DNA from: CAYVQE01 sp964454005
GTDB lineage: Bacteria > Myxococcota > B64-G9
Direction of reading: 5' to 3'
Assembly (NCBI GenBank): GCA_964454005.1
Contig: CAYVQE010000006.1
Coordinates: 1-64,000 of the forward strand
DNA: 64,000 nucleotides
Below the pieces are notes generated by a model. That model was given only the letters and a program-made list of their open reading frames with translations, ran no database searches and was not told the DNA's origin. Both the position numbers and the translations under genes were made by a program. Shown here one piece after another: positions 22,287 to 30,741 of the stretch (positions are counted from its first letter, which is position 1; each line of letters opens with the position of its first letter).

Positions 22287-24308
22287 CTAGAAATACAGCA
22301 CCAGCCGGCCCAGCACCCGGTGGGCGATGCCGGCCTCCTCGTCCTGCTCGAACTCCAGAGTGCCGCCCGGCGCGCCGTCGTCGCCCAGGTCGGTCATGCC
22401 GTCGAAGGGGATCAGGATGCCGTAGCTCAGCCCGGCGTGGAAGTTGTCGTCCGAGAAGTAGAAGAAGTCGACGTCGAACTCCAGCCCCAGCGGGTTGGAC
22501 TTGCCGCGGGTGGACTCGGAGTAGATGGCCGAAGAGTAGATGGCCGAGGCCTTGGCGCCGAAGCCCTCGGCGATGTTGTACTGCACGCTGGGCTTGAAGT
22601 AGACCGCGTCGGTGACCGTGCCGATGATCTGGCGCCACAGGATCAGATCGACGTGGTAGTCGGGGTGGAAGCGGAAGTTGTTGATGTCGTGGTCGCCCTG
22701 GCGGTGCTCGAACTGCCTCTCGTCGAAGGGCCGCACGCCGAAGGCCGGCGAATCGTCGCCCGAGGCGAAGCCCAGCTCCATGCCCACCAGCAGCGCGTCG
22801 TCCAAGAAGCGGTAGTCGGCCTGCAGCACGCCGCCGAACTGGGTCATGTCGATCTTCTGGCCGCGGGTGTCGATCTGCTCGATCAGGTTGCCGTCCTCGT
22901 CCAGCGAGCCGGACATGGCGTCGTAGCCGATCTTGCCGACGATGGCCACGAACTCGGCCTCGATGCGCAGCTTGCCCATCATGAAGCGCACCCAGACGTC
23001 CGGGATGAAGGCCTCGGCGTTGCGCACGGCGTAGTTCTCGACCGTCTGGTTGCGGCCGGCGTAGGGGCTCTGGGTCTGGTAGTCGATGGCGTCGTAGGCC
23101 TGGTTGCGGTAGACGAAGTAGAAGCCGTAGTTCAGCGACCAGTCGCCCTCGGCCAGGGTGCGCTGGATGTCCTCGGGCTTGTCGCGCTTGGCGATGGCCA
23201 GGATGTAGGAGTTGACGTCGTCGAGCTGATCGTAGTCGAAGGGCTGGCCCTGCCACTCGTTCATGTGGGTGTAGTAGGGCCCCTCGGCGGTGAAGTCGAT
23301 CATGGGCACGATGTAGTGGCCGAAGATCTTGGTGATGAACATGATGCGGTCGGCGGTCGAGCCGTAGTCGCAGTCGAAGCACTGGCCGGCCGGCGAGAAG
23401 CGATCGCGGCGGGTGACCAGCGGGCCGCGATCGACGTGGGCCGGCCCGCCGTCGTTGGCCAGCAGGCCCAGGCCCCACTGCGAGCCCATGCGGCCGAAGC
23501 GCAGCAGCCCGACCGGCGTCATCACCTCGCCCCAGACCCGCTTGACCAGGATGCTGTCCTTGATCGAGTTGACCCCCTCGACCGGCGGCTGCTGGCCCTG
23601 GCTGAAGGCCACCAGCGGGTAGTACATGCTCTTGGGGTAGCCCTCCGGGGTGGAGCCCAGGATCAGGTTGTCCAGCATGTCGATCTGGGCCATGATGCGA
23701 ACGTCTTCCGAGATGTTGATGGTCGGCTCGAGCCGAAAGCGCATGTTGGCCCCGGCCAGGGTGTCCTTGCGGTAGGTGGCCGACTTGGGAAACTGCGGGT
23801 AGGCGCCGCCGCGCTCGCCGTCGTAGCCCAGCCGCGGCTGCAGCCCCAGGCTCAGCCCGTCCATCAGGTCGCCGCGCAGCCGCAGGTAGCCGTGCAGGTC
23901 GATCAGGTTCAGCGGCGGCTTGCCCGGGGCGGCGCTGTCCATGTCCACCTCGGCGAAGCCCTCGGGCGGCGGCGGCAGGCCCTGATCGCCGGCCGGCGGC
24001 AGGGGCGCGTCGGCCGGCGGCGGCAGCGGGGCCGGTTCCTCGAGCGCCGGGGCGGCCGCGTCCTGCCCGCCGGCCTCGGCCTCATCGACCTCATCGACCT
24101 CATCGGCCTCTCCGGTCTCTGCGGCCTCTGCGGCCTCTGTGGCCTCTTCAGCCTCTGCGGCCTCTACGGCCTCTCCAGCCTCTGCGGCCTCTTCGGCCTG
24201 CGCCTGCTCTTCGCCGGCCTCGTCCGCGGGCTGGGCCAGCGCCTGCGCCGGACTGGCGCCGATCGAACATACCACCGCCATCATCATCCACGTGCGCAAC
24301 CAGGGCAT
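22287..24308 (-). CDS. Outer-membrane beta-barrel protein, TIGR04551-like
   Basis: 673 residues from ATG 24308, which has GGAGG directly upstream; an ATG twelve codons earlier lacks one. A Sec signal peptide ending in ALAQP is followed by about 60 residues almost entirely of Glu and Ala, then a Pro-rich linker. The body contains alternating aromatic strands (GYLRLRGDL, YGFYFVYRNQ, LEFDVDFFYFSD) and ends in RLVLYF, a C-terminal Phe typical of outer-membrane barrels. The arrangement resembles the TIGR04551 family of Myxococcota, whose function is unknown. It is transcribed from a promoter divergent to the MopE-like gene, with a 10-bp inverted repeat in the leader. The DNA of the Glu/Ala region is itself a 9-bp tandem repeat. 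Confidence 0.75.
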   Translation of the reverse strand: MPWLRTWMMMAVVCSIGASPAQALAQPADEAGEEQAQAEEAAEAGEAVEAAEAEEATEAAEAAETGEADEVDEVDEAEAGGQDAAAPALEEPAPLPPPADAPLPPAGDQGLPPPPEGFAEVDMDSAAPGKPPLNLIDLHGYLRLRGDLMDGLSLGLQPRLGYDGERGGAYPQFPKSATYRKDTLAGANMRFRLEPTINISEDVRIMAQIDMLDNLILGSTPEGYPKSMYYPLVAFSQGQQPPVEGVNSIKDSILVKRVWGEVMTPVGLLRFGRMGSQWGLGLLANDGGPAHVDRGPLVTRRDRFSPAGQCFDCDYGSTADRIMFITKIFGHYIVPMIDFTAEGPYYTHMNEWQGQPFDYDQLDDVNSYILAIAKRDKPEDIQRTLAEGDWSLNYGFYFVYRNQAYDAIDYQTQSPYAGRNQTVENYAVRNAEAFIPDVWVRFMMGKLRIEAEFVAIVGKIGYDAMSGSLDEDGNLIEQIDTRGQKIDMTQFGGVLQADYRFLDDALLVGMELGFASGDDSPAFGVRPFDERQFEHRQGDHDINNFRFHPDYHVDLILWRQIIGTVTDAVYFKPSVQYNIAEGFGAKASAIYSSAIYSESTRGKSNPLGLEFDVDFFYFSDDNFHAGLSYGILIPFDGMTDLGDDGAPGGTLEFEQDEEAGIAHRVLGRLVLYF

Positions 24309-24330
24309 GCCGCCTCCGTCGCCAGGGTAG

Positions 24331-24363
24331 TCAATGGGTTCCACATGGAGCGTAACCCATTGA
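24331..24363. repeat. 10-bp perfect inverted repeat in the leader of the outer-membrane protein gene
   Basis: TCAATGGGTT at 24331-24340 and AACCCATTGA at 24354-24363 with a 13-base spacer. It lies between the predicted minus-strand promoter and the start at 24308. It may act as an operator or a leader hairpin; no U-tract follows. Confidence 0.6.
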
Positions 24364-24375
24364 ATGAATGAGCGG

Positions 24376-24405
24376 CTTCTAGCACAGCGGCTCCGCGGGT
24401 GTCAA
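24376..24405 (-). promoter_or_regulatory. Promoter of the outer-membrane protein gene
   Basis: On the minus strand, TTGACA (24405-24400), an 18-base spacer and TAGAAG (24381-24376), 68 bp upstream of ATG 24308. Confidence 0.6.
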
Positions 24406-24425
24406 GCCGTCGAACCGCTGCCACC

Positions 24426-24455
24426 TTGACCGTCGGGGAAGCCGCATGCTAGTTT
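24426..24455 (+). promoter_or_regulatory. Promoter of the MopE-like gene
   Basis: TTGACC (24426-24431), an 18-base spacer and TAGTTT (24450-24455), 62 bp upstream of ATG 24517. It is arranged back to back with the minus-strand promoter at 24376-24405. Confidence 0.55.
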
Positions 24456-24516
24456 TGGTCGGCTCAAACGGCGGATTTCCGGTGGGTTGGGCCGACGATT
24501 GGGCGGGAGAGGTACC

Positions 24517-27500
24517 ATGACGGCCATACGAATCGAGACCTGGCTGGGGCGGTTGAGCGGAATCTGGCTGCTGGCGGCTTTGGGCGCGCTCGCCGCCGCC
24601 GGCTGCGGTGCGGACGGCGAGACCGGGCTCTGGGTGCGGATCATCAGCCCGGACATCGCCATCGACCGGGTGCAGCTGCGCATCCACGCCGAGGGCGATG
24701 ACGGCAACGCGCCGGCGGGTGAGGCGGTGGTGACCCTGCCCGAGGCGCGCACCTTCGAAGCCCTGTCGCAAAAGCCCGAGAACCAGCTGTGGGTGCTGGT
24801 GCTGGCCGGCGAGCAGCACCGCGAGGCCGCCGTGCGCATCGACGCCACCGGCCACCGCGAGGGCCGGGAGGTGGCCCACGGCGAGATCGGCGGGCTGCGC
24901 TTCGAGCCCAAAAAGATCTACGACGCCGCCGAGTCGATCCATCTCGACCACTCGGGCACCGACGAGGACGGGGACGGCTTCTACGTGCCCGACGACTGCG
25001 ACGACGGCGACGCCGAGATCTACCCCGGCCAACAGGAGTTCTGCGACGACGGGCTGGACAACGACTGCGACGGCTCGGTCGACGAGGGCTGCCCCTGCTC
25101 GGCCGGCGACCAGCGCGCGTGCTGGCCCCACTGGGCCGCCGAGCCGGCCGGGCCGCCGTGCCAGAAGGGCACCCAGATCTGCGACGGCACCTGGGGACCG
25201 TGCGAAGGCCTGGTGCTGCCACAGCCGGAGAGCTGCGCCGAGGGCGGCACCGATTGCTTCGCCTGCATCGACGGCATCGACAACGACTGCGACGGCTTCG
25301 TCGACGGCTACGACACCGGTTGCGGCGGCTGCGCCGTGGGCGAGTGGGAGACCTGCTACACCGGGCCCGAAGGCACGGCCGGGGTGGGCATCTGCCAGTA
25401 CGGCCAGCGCGAGTGCGTCGACGGCAGCTGGGGCCCGTGCGTCAACGAGGTGCTGCCCAACGGCTGCGTGCCGCCGGCGGTGCCCGGCGAGCCGGCCGAC
25501 TGCAGCGCCATGTCGGAAGAAGACCTGTGCAACGGCCGCGACGACGACTGCGACGGCGAGACCGACAACGTCACCGCGGCGCCGACCTGCTCCAACCAGT
25601 GCGGCGTCTGCGCCGGCGCGCGCCAGCTGTGCCTGGGCGGCACGTGGGTCGACTGCCTGGCCGAGGACTACCGCCAGCACGCCGAGGCGGTGCTGTGCGG
25701 CGCCGAGGAGCCGCCGCGCTGCTGCCAGCCGGACACCCCGGACTGCTACGTCGAGCATGAGACCACCGAGCTGTGCGACGATCTGGACAACGACTGCAAC
25801 TGCCAGCCGGATGACGCGATCGACGGGGAGTGCACCTGCGACACCGGCGCCCAGCGCGTCTGCCCCCGGGCCGACGATCCGGCCACACCCGAGTACGAGC
25901 CCGATCTGGGGGCCTGCAACGAAGGCGTGTTCGACTGCATCGAAGGCCAGTGGGTCAAAGACGACCAGTGCGTGCTGCCCGGCGACGAGCTGTGCGACGC
26001 GGTGGACAACAACTGCGACGGCACCGTCGACCGCCATCCCCAGGCCCAGGCCCACTGCCGCGACAACCCGCAGGCCAACGCCACGCTGCAGGGCTGCTAC
26101 GAGGGCATCTGCGTCTGGATCTGTCTGCACGACGATCAGAACAACCAGATCGCCTGGGACCTGAACAACGACCGCAACCAGCCCGGCGGCAGCCAGGCGG
26201 GCGACGGCTGCGAGTACCTGTGCACCCTGACCGATCCCCCCGCCGAGGTCTGCGACGGGCTGGACAACGACTGCGACAACCGGATCGACGGTGCCGACGA
26301 TCCGAGCATCGACGTGCTCTGCCCGCGGCGGGACCACGCCACGGCCAGTGAATGCCTGTCGCCCCAGATCTGCAACTACACCTGCACCGCGCCCTTCGAC
26401 GACTGCAACGGCGATCTCGACGACCCCATCCCCCTGCCCGGCGAGGGCGGCTACGAGGGCGACGGCTGCGAATCCGACCTCAACAACGACCGCGACCACT
26501 GCGGCGCATGCGGACTGTCTTGCGACGAAAACGAGTCCTGCGAAGACGGCAACTGCCGTTGCGGCGGCACCGGCAACGACTGCGACGGCAACGATGCCGA
26601 CTTCTGCTGCGGCACCCAGTGCGTCAACCGCAACACCGACGAGAACCACTGCGGCGAATGCAACCACGCCTGCAGCAACGCCCACGGCTCGACCGCCTGC
26701 AACGCGGGGAGCTGCAATCCGAGCTGCGACGCCGGCTGGGCCGACTGCGACGGCCAGCCGGACAACGGCTGCGAGGAGGACATCTGGGAGACCACCGATT
26801 GCGGCAGCGGCTGCGGCGACCGGGTCGATTGCACCGACGAGGTGCAACACGCCTCGGAGGTCGAGTGCGCCAGCGGTGACTGCGATTACGGAAGCTGCCA
26901 GACCGGTTGGGGCGACTGCAACGCCGATGGCAGCGACGGCTGCGAGCACGACATCTGGCAGATCGCCGACTGCGGCAGCGGCTGCGACGACGGCGTGGAC
27001 TGCACCGCCCAGGTTCAAAACGCCAACGGCATCGAGTGCGACGCGGGCGACTGTGACTACGGTTCATGCGAAGACGGCTGGGGCGACTGCAACGCCGATG
27101 GCAGCGACGGCTGCGAGCACGACATCTGGCAGATCGCCGACTGCGGCAGCGGCTGCGACAACGGCGTGAACTGTACCGCCCAGGTTCAAAACGCCAACGG
27201 CATCACCTGCTCGAACGGAAGCTGCGACTACGGCTCCTGCAGCGACGGCTACGCCGACTGCGACAACAACCGCAGCAACGGCTGCGAGATCTACATCTGG
27301 GGCACCGACGACTGCGGCACCGGCTGCTCGGGCCGCGTCGACTGCAACACGGCGATCGAGCACGCCAGCGGCGCCACCTGCGACCAAGGCGCCTGCGACT
27401 ACACAAGCTGCGACGACGGCTGGGGCGACTGCGATGCCGACGCCACCAACGGCTGCGAGACCGAAATCTGGCAGGTCGACGACTGCGGCAACGGCTGCGA

Positions 27501-28473
27501 TCCCGGCGCGGACTGCACCGTCCTGGTCCAAAACGCCAACGGCATCACCTGCGCGAGCGGCAGCTGCGACTACGGCTCCTGCAGCGCCGGCTACGCCGAC
27601 TGCGACGACGATCGCAGCAACGGCTGCGAGGTCGACCTGGACGCCACCACCACTTGCGGCTCCGGCTGCGGCGACCTGGTCGACTGCACCGCTGTGGTCG
27701 AAAACGTCGACGGCGTGACCTGCTCGGGCGGCACCTGCGGCTACACCACCTGCCTGGCGGGCTACGGCGACTGCAACTCCGATGCCACCGACGGCTGCGA
27801 GCACGACATCTGGCAGACGAGCGACTGCGGCACCGACTGCGACAACGGGGTGGACTGCACCGGCCAGATCGAGCACGCCGACGCCACCTGCGACAGCGGC
27901 GCCTGCGGCTACGGTTCCTGCGAGGACGGCTGGGGCGACTGCGACACCGACGCCACCAACGGCTGCGAGCACGACATCTGGCTGGTCAACGACTGCGGCA
28001 GCGGCTGCGACGACGGGGTGGATTGCACCGAACAGATCGAGCACGCCGACGCCACCTGCGACCAGGGCGCCTGCGGCTACGGTTCCTGCGAGGACGGCTG
28101 GGGCGACTGCGACACCGATCCCACCGACGGCTGCGAAGAGGACATCTGGCAGACCAGCAACTGCGGCACCGACTGCGACACGGTCGACTGCAGCAGCACC
28201 GTGCAGCACGCCGACGGCATCTACTGCGACGACGGCAGCTGCGACTACAGCGACTGCCACAGCGACTACGCCGACTGCAACTCGGACCCGACCGACGGCT
28301 GCGAGGCCGACCTGAGCGCCAACCCCAACTGCGGCGCCTGCGACAACGACTGCAGCACCCAGGAGTACGACCAGGCCTGCGTGCTCGACGGCGGGGTCTA
28401 CCAGTGCGGCTGCACCGACGACGACGACTGCGGCGGATCCAACCAGGTCTGCGCCAACGGCAGCTGCACCTGA
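24517..28473 (+). CDS. Large Cys-rich lipoprotein with MopE-like metal-binding motifs and 57-residue repeats
   Basis: 1318 residues from ATG 24517 (GGAGAGG upstream). The lipobox is AAGC. After a domain of about 110 residues come MopE-type motifs, for example DEDGDGFYVPDDCDDGDAE, followed by ICPGQ-like and DNDCDG segments; LDNDCD or IDNDCD recurs at least five times. From about residue 800 the chain is a series of roughly ten 57-residue Cys-rich repeats of the form GWGDCNADGSDGCEHDIW. MopE proteins bind copper or other metals at the cell surface; that is family knowledge. The product is predicted to be surface-anchored and heavily disulfide-bonded. Two adjacent repeats near 26911 and 27082 are nearly identical at the DNA level. 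The gene is monocistronic by context: its promoter is divergent, and a hairpin follows. Confidence 0.85.
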   Translation: MTAIRIETWLGRLSGIWLLAALGALAAAGCGADGETGLWVRIISPDIAIDRVQLRIHAEGDDGNAPAGEAVVTLPEARTFEALSQKPENQLWVLVLAGEQHREAAVRIDATGHREGREVAHGEIGGLRFEPKKIYDAAESIHLDHSGTDEDGDGFYVPDDCDDGDAEIYPGQQEFCDDGLDNDCDGSVDEGCPCSAGDQRACWPHWAAEPAGPPCQKGTQICDGTWGPCEGLVLPQPESCAEGGTDCFACIDGIDNDCDGFVDGYDTGCGGCAVGEWETCYTGPEGTAGVGICQYGQRECVDGSWGPCVNEVLPNGCVPPAVPGEPADCSAMSEEDLCNGRDDDCDGETDNVTAAPTCSNQCGVCAGARQLCLGGTWVDCLAEDYRQHAEAVLCGAEEPPRCCQPDTPDCYVEHETTELCDDLDNDCNCQPDDAIDGECTCDTGAQRVCPRADDPATPEYEPDLGACNEGVFDCIEGQWVKDDQCVLPGDELCDAVDNNCDGTVDRHPQAQAHCRDNPQANATLQGCYEGICVWICLHDDQNNQIAWDLNNDRNQPGGSQAGDGCEYLCTLTDPPAEVCDGLDNDCDNRIDGADDPSIDVLCPRRDHATASECLSPQICNYTCTAPFDDCNGDLDDPIPLPGEGGYEGDGCESDLNNDRDHCGACGLSCDENESCEDGNCRCGGTGNDCDGNDADFCCGTQCVNRNTDENHCGECNHACSNAHGSTACNAGSCNPSCDAGWADCDGQPDNGCEEDIWETTDCGSGCGDRVDCTDEVQHASEVECASGDCDYGSCQTGWGDCNADGSDGCEHDIWQIADCGSGCDDGVDCTAQVQNANGIECDAGDCDYGSCEDGWGDCNADGSDGCEHDIWQIADCGSGCDNGVNCTAQVQNANGITCSNGSCDYGSCSDGYADCDNNRSNGCEIYIWGTDDCGTGCSGRVDCNTAIEHASGATCDQGACDYTSCDDGWGDCDADATNGCETEIWQVDDCGNGCDPGADCTVLVQNANGITCASGSCDYGSCSAGYADCDDDRSNGCEVDLDATTTCGSGCGDLVDCTAVVENVDGVTCSGGTCGYTTCLAGYGDCNSDATDGCEHDIWQTSDCGTDCDNGVDCTGQIEHADATCDSGACGYGSCEDGWGDCDTDATNGCEHDIWLVNDCGSGCDDGVDCTEQIEHADATCDQGACGYGSCEDGWGDCDTDPTDGCEEDIWQTSNCGTDCDTVDCSSTVQHADGIYCDDGSCDYSDCHSDYADCNSDPTDGCEADLSANPNCGACDNDCSTQEYDQACVLDGGVYQCGCTDDDDCGGSNQVCANGSCT
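26911..28310 (+). repeat. Tandem 171-bp coding repeats (57 residues each)
   Basis: Units begin with GGCGACTGC coding GDC and recur with a 171-bp period at the start of the array (26911 and 27082 are almost identical over about 120 bp). Later units diverge but keep the pattern GCE-x-D/E-IW-DCG-x-GC-VDCT. The repeat lies inside the MopE-like gene. Confidence 0.75.
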
Positions 28474-28593
28474 GACGCCTCGGACATCCCCTTCCCCATC
28501 CCACGGGCGGGTGACTCCGAAATGACGGACTCATCACGCAATCCGACATCCGTTCCGCAGGGGCGGGGTCCCAACTCCTTACCCCCTCCTACT

Positions 28594-28616
28594 CCTTCCC
28601 CCTTCCAGGGGGAAGG
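28594..28616. terminator. Hairpin between convergent genes, possible bidirectional terminator or dispersed repeat
   Basis: CCTTCCCCCT at 28594-28603, loop TCC, AGGGGGAAGG at 28607-28616: a perfect 10-bp stem. It lies between the stop at 28473 (plus) and the stop at 28655 (minus). There is no U-tract, so termination by it alone is uncertain. Similar C-rich/G-rich palindromes occur as dispersed intergenic repeats in other genomes. Confidence 0.5.
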
Positions 28617-28654
28617 CGGGGATACAGGGTGCTGCACCGGCCGCCAACCCACCC

Positions 28655-29929
28655 TCAGCGGCGCCGGTCGGTCACGGCCCGGCCGTCCTCGGCCCAGGCC
28701 GGCCGGCCCGGGGGCAGATCCTCGGGGATGCGGCGCATCACCTGGCCCGGGTCCTTGACCAGCACCGCGCCGTTGGGAATGGCCCGGCCGGCCTGCACGG
28801 TGGCGTCCATGCCGCCGTAGGCGCCGTGGCCGAAGCAGACCCCCAGGAAGTTGGTGCCGGTCGGCACCAGCCGGCCCCGGTGCATGACCTTGACCTGGCC
28901 CTGGGCCTTGATGTCGATGATGCGGAACCACGAGGTCACCGCCACCTTGCGGCCGAACAGCGAGCACTGGGTGCCGTTGGCGCACAGGTCGCCCTCGGGG
29001 TAGCCGGCGCTGAGCACCAGCACCGAGTTCTTGGAGATGAAGCAGCCGCGGCCGACCACGCTGTACTGCACGCAGGCCCGCTCCTCGATGGTGGCCCCGT
29101 CGTCGATCAGGCAGCCGCGCACCAGCGCGTCGGCCCCGATGCGCACCCCATCGCCGAGCTGACACAGCTCGACCTTGGCCGAGGGGTGGATGTCGCAACC
29201 GCGGCCTATGCGGTTGAAGCGGCCGAACAGGTTCCACTTCAACGCCGACGGCTGCAGCCGCCCGCTGAGCAGACCGCCGGCCGCGGTGCCCAGCAGCTTG
29301 CTGCCGGCCCACACGGGATGGTCGAGCACGGTTTCGATCCAGCGCACCTGCACCGCCAGCTGGTTGGCCCACAGCACGTGCACCCAGTGGCCGATCTCCA
29401 TCACCACCGAGGAGGTCACCGGATGCTCGAGCTGCCCGCGGCCCATGATGTTGGCCGGCACCGGCACGGCGACCACCTTCTCGCGGAAGCGGGCCCGCAG
29501 CGGCCGGGCCCGCTGCAGCCGCTCGGCGAAGCCGGCCTCGCCGGCGCGGCCGGCCTCGAGCAGATATAGCCGGTAGAGCGCCAGCCGCTCGCCGTCGACC
29601 GCGGCCTCGTCCAGCTGCTGCAACGGCCGGGTGCGGCGCACCAACGAGGCATCAGCCGGCAGGCCGCAGCGCAACGCCCGGCCCTGCTCGCCGAAGCGGC
29701 GCAGCAGATCGGCCAGCACGCGGCGGGTGAACCAGACATCGTCCCAGGTGACCAGGCAGGCCTCCGGGCCCACCTCTTGCGGGCCGGCGACGGCGACCAC
29801 CTCCAATCCGGCCTCCTCCAGCACCGCCCGCTGCAGCGCTGCCAGCGGCCGGTTGCCGATCATGGCCTCGGCCACCGGATCGCCGAAGGGCTCGATGCGC
29901 ACGCCGCTGGGTAGAATGTATGCCTTCAC
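28655..29929 (-). CDS. Left-handed beta-helix (hexapeptide-repeat) protein with degenerate nucleotidyltransferase-like N-terminus, GlmU-like
   Basis: 424 residues from GTG 29929, which has GGAGG about eight bases upstream; a 43-codon extension is rejected. Residues 1-100 resemble a reduced sugar-nucleotidyltransferase start (IGNRPLAALQRAVLEEAG, then CLVTWDDVWF). The second half is a hexapeptide helix: IGRGCDIHPSAKVELCQLGD, VRIGADALVRGCLIDDGATI, VGRGCFISKNSVLV, ending GGMDATVQAGRAIPNGAVLV. Similar two-part proteins are annotated as putative sugar-phosphate nucleotidyltransferases or acyltransferases. The canonical GlmU LxAGxGTRM loop is absent, so nucleotidyl transfer is doubtful. Substrate unknown. 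Confidence 0.65.
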   Translation of the reverse strand: MKAYILPSGVRIEPFGDPVAEAMIGNRPLAALQRAVLEEAGLEVVAVAGPQEVGPEACLVTWDDVWFTRRVLADLLRRFGEQGRALRCGLPADASLVRRTRPLQQLDEAAVDGERLALYRLYLLEAGRAGEAGFAERLQRARPLRARFREKVVAVPVPANIMGRGQLEHPVTSSVVMEIGHWVHVLWANQLAVQVRWIETVLDHPVWAGSKLLGTAAGGLLSGRLQPSALKWNLFGRFNRIGRGCDIHPSAKVELCQLGDGVRIGADALVRGCLIDDGATIEERACVQYSVVGRGCFISKNSVLVLSAGYPEGDLCANGTQCSLFGRKVAVTSWFRIIDIKAQGQVKVMHRGRLVPTGTNFLGVCFGHGAYGGMDATVQAGRAIPNGAVLVKDPGQVMRRIPEDLPPGRPAWAEDGRAVTDRRR

Positions 29930-30239
29930 CGAGCCGCCTCCTTGGCTTGGAGCTCCCGCGGCAACCGCCGGCCGACCGGTCGCGTCGCCATCCGCCCGCC
30001 AGTCTACCGCCGCGGCCGCCGGCACCACAACCGATGACGCCGTTCCCTGATTTCCCACCTCGGCCGCGATCTCTGCGTCAGGCCGGCGGATTCAATGCTC
30101 GACGTGGGTGACCACGACTCCGCTTGAATCCGCCGTCCTTCCTTGACCTCGCGACCGATCTGGGAAATCAGGCGGATCGTGCCGGGAGATTCTGGCCGTT
30201 GTGGACGCCGCCCGCCAGCGGCGCTATCATCGCTGCAGC
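29930..30239. other. 310-bp divergent intergenic region
   Basis: It separates the minus-strand beta-helix gene from the plus-strand TPR-like gene and holds the large imperfect palindrome at 30048-30170. No short gene or clear sigma70 promoter was recognised outside the palindrome. Confidence 0.6.
30048..30170. repeat. 123-bp imperfect palindrome with nested stems
   Basis: Outer arms TGATTTCCCA (30048-30057) and TGGGAAATCA (30161-30170) pair perfectly and continue with TCGG and CGCGA matches. A second perfect 12-bp stem is CGGCGGATTCAA (30084-30095) with TTGAATCCGCCG (30124-30135). The 28-base loop itself contains GACGTGG-GTGA-CCACGAC, a stem closed by a GNRA-type tetraloop. It could be a miniature inverted-repeat element, a structured RNA or a regulatory region. 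No coding potential is evident inside it. Confidence 0.75.
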
Positions 30240-30692
30240 ATGAGAGCGCACCTGCCCATCGTCGTCGTCGTGCTGCTGCTGGCGCTGCCGGCCGCCGGCC
30301 GCGCGCCGTGGCGGCCGCAGGTCTCCATCGACCCGACGCCAACCGCCGGCGAGCTGCCGGCGGAACTGGCCGCCGCCCGCCAGCAGCGCTTCACCGAGAA
30401 CCTGCAACGCGGCCGGCGCTTGCTCGACCGCGGCCAGTACCGCCGGGCCCAGCCGCTGCTGGAGCGGGCGGTGCGGCTGTCCCCGGAGCACATCGGCGCC
30501 CGCCAGGACCATGCCCGCGCGCTGCTGACCCTCGGCTACCTGCACTGGAACCGGGCCCTGGTGCTGCGCGCGCGCCAGGACGTGCGCTGCGCGCTGTGGC
30601 TGGCACCGCGCCGGCCGGCGCTGATCCAGCTGTTCGCCCTGCTCGATCAGCTGCTGCGGCGCATGGACCGGCTGGCCGGCCGCGTGCCTTGA
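30240..30692 (+). CDS. Exported TPR-like small protein, hypothetical
   Basis: 150 residues from ATG 30240. A signal-peptide-like segment (IVVVVLLLALPAAG) leads to a helical region resembling one to two tetratricopeptide repeats (RGRRLLDRGQYRRAQPLLER, then AVRLSPEHIGARQDHARALL). Family and partner are not recognised. The chain is Arg/Leu-rich. It lies 49 bp before the methyltransferase gene on the same strand, but a candidate promoter between them argues for separate transcription. Confidence 0.6.
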   Translation: MRAHLPIVVVVLLLALPAAGRAPWRPQVSIDPTPTAGELPAELAAARQQRFTENLQRGRRLLDRGQYRRAQPLLERAVRLSPEHIGARQDHARALLTLGYLHWNRALVLRARQDVRCALWLAPRRPALIQLFALLDQLLRRMDRLAGRVP

Positions 30693-30703
30693 ACCGGGGC
30701 GTG

Positions 30704-30732
30704 TTGATGGCCCGCTCGCTTTCTGATAGCTA
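30704..30732 (+). promoter_or_regulatory. Candidate promoter before the methyltransferase gene
   Basis: TTGATG (30704-30709), a 17-base spacer and TAGCTA (30727-30732), only 9 bases before ATG 30742. If used, the transcript would be nearly leaderless. Boxes are imperfect. Confidence 0.35.
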
Positions 30733-30741
30733 AGCCCTGCT

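Noticed and set aside
24379..27018. 879-codon minus-strand frame opposite the MopE-like gene
   Set aside because: Ala/Val-rich antisense shadow of the Cys/Asp repeat codons; it looks membrane-like only because of that reversal.
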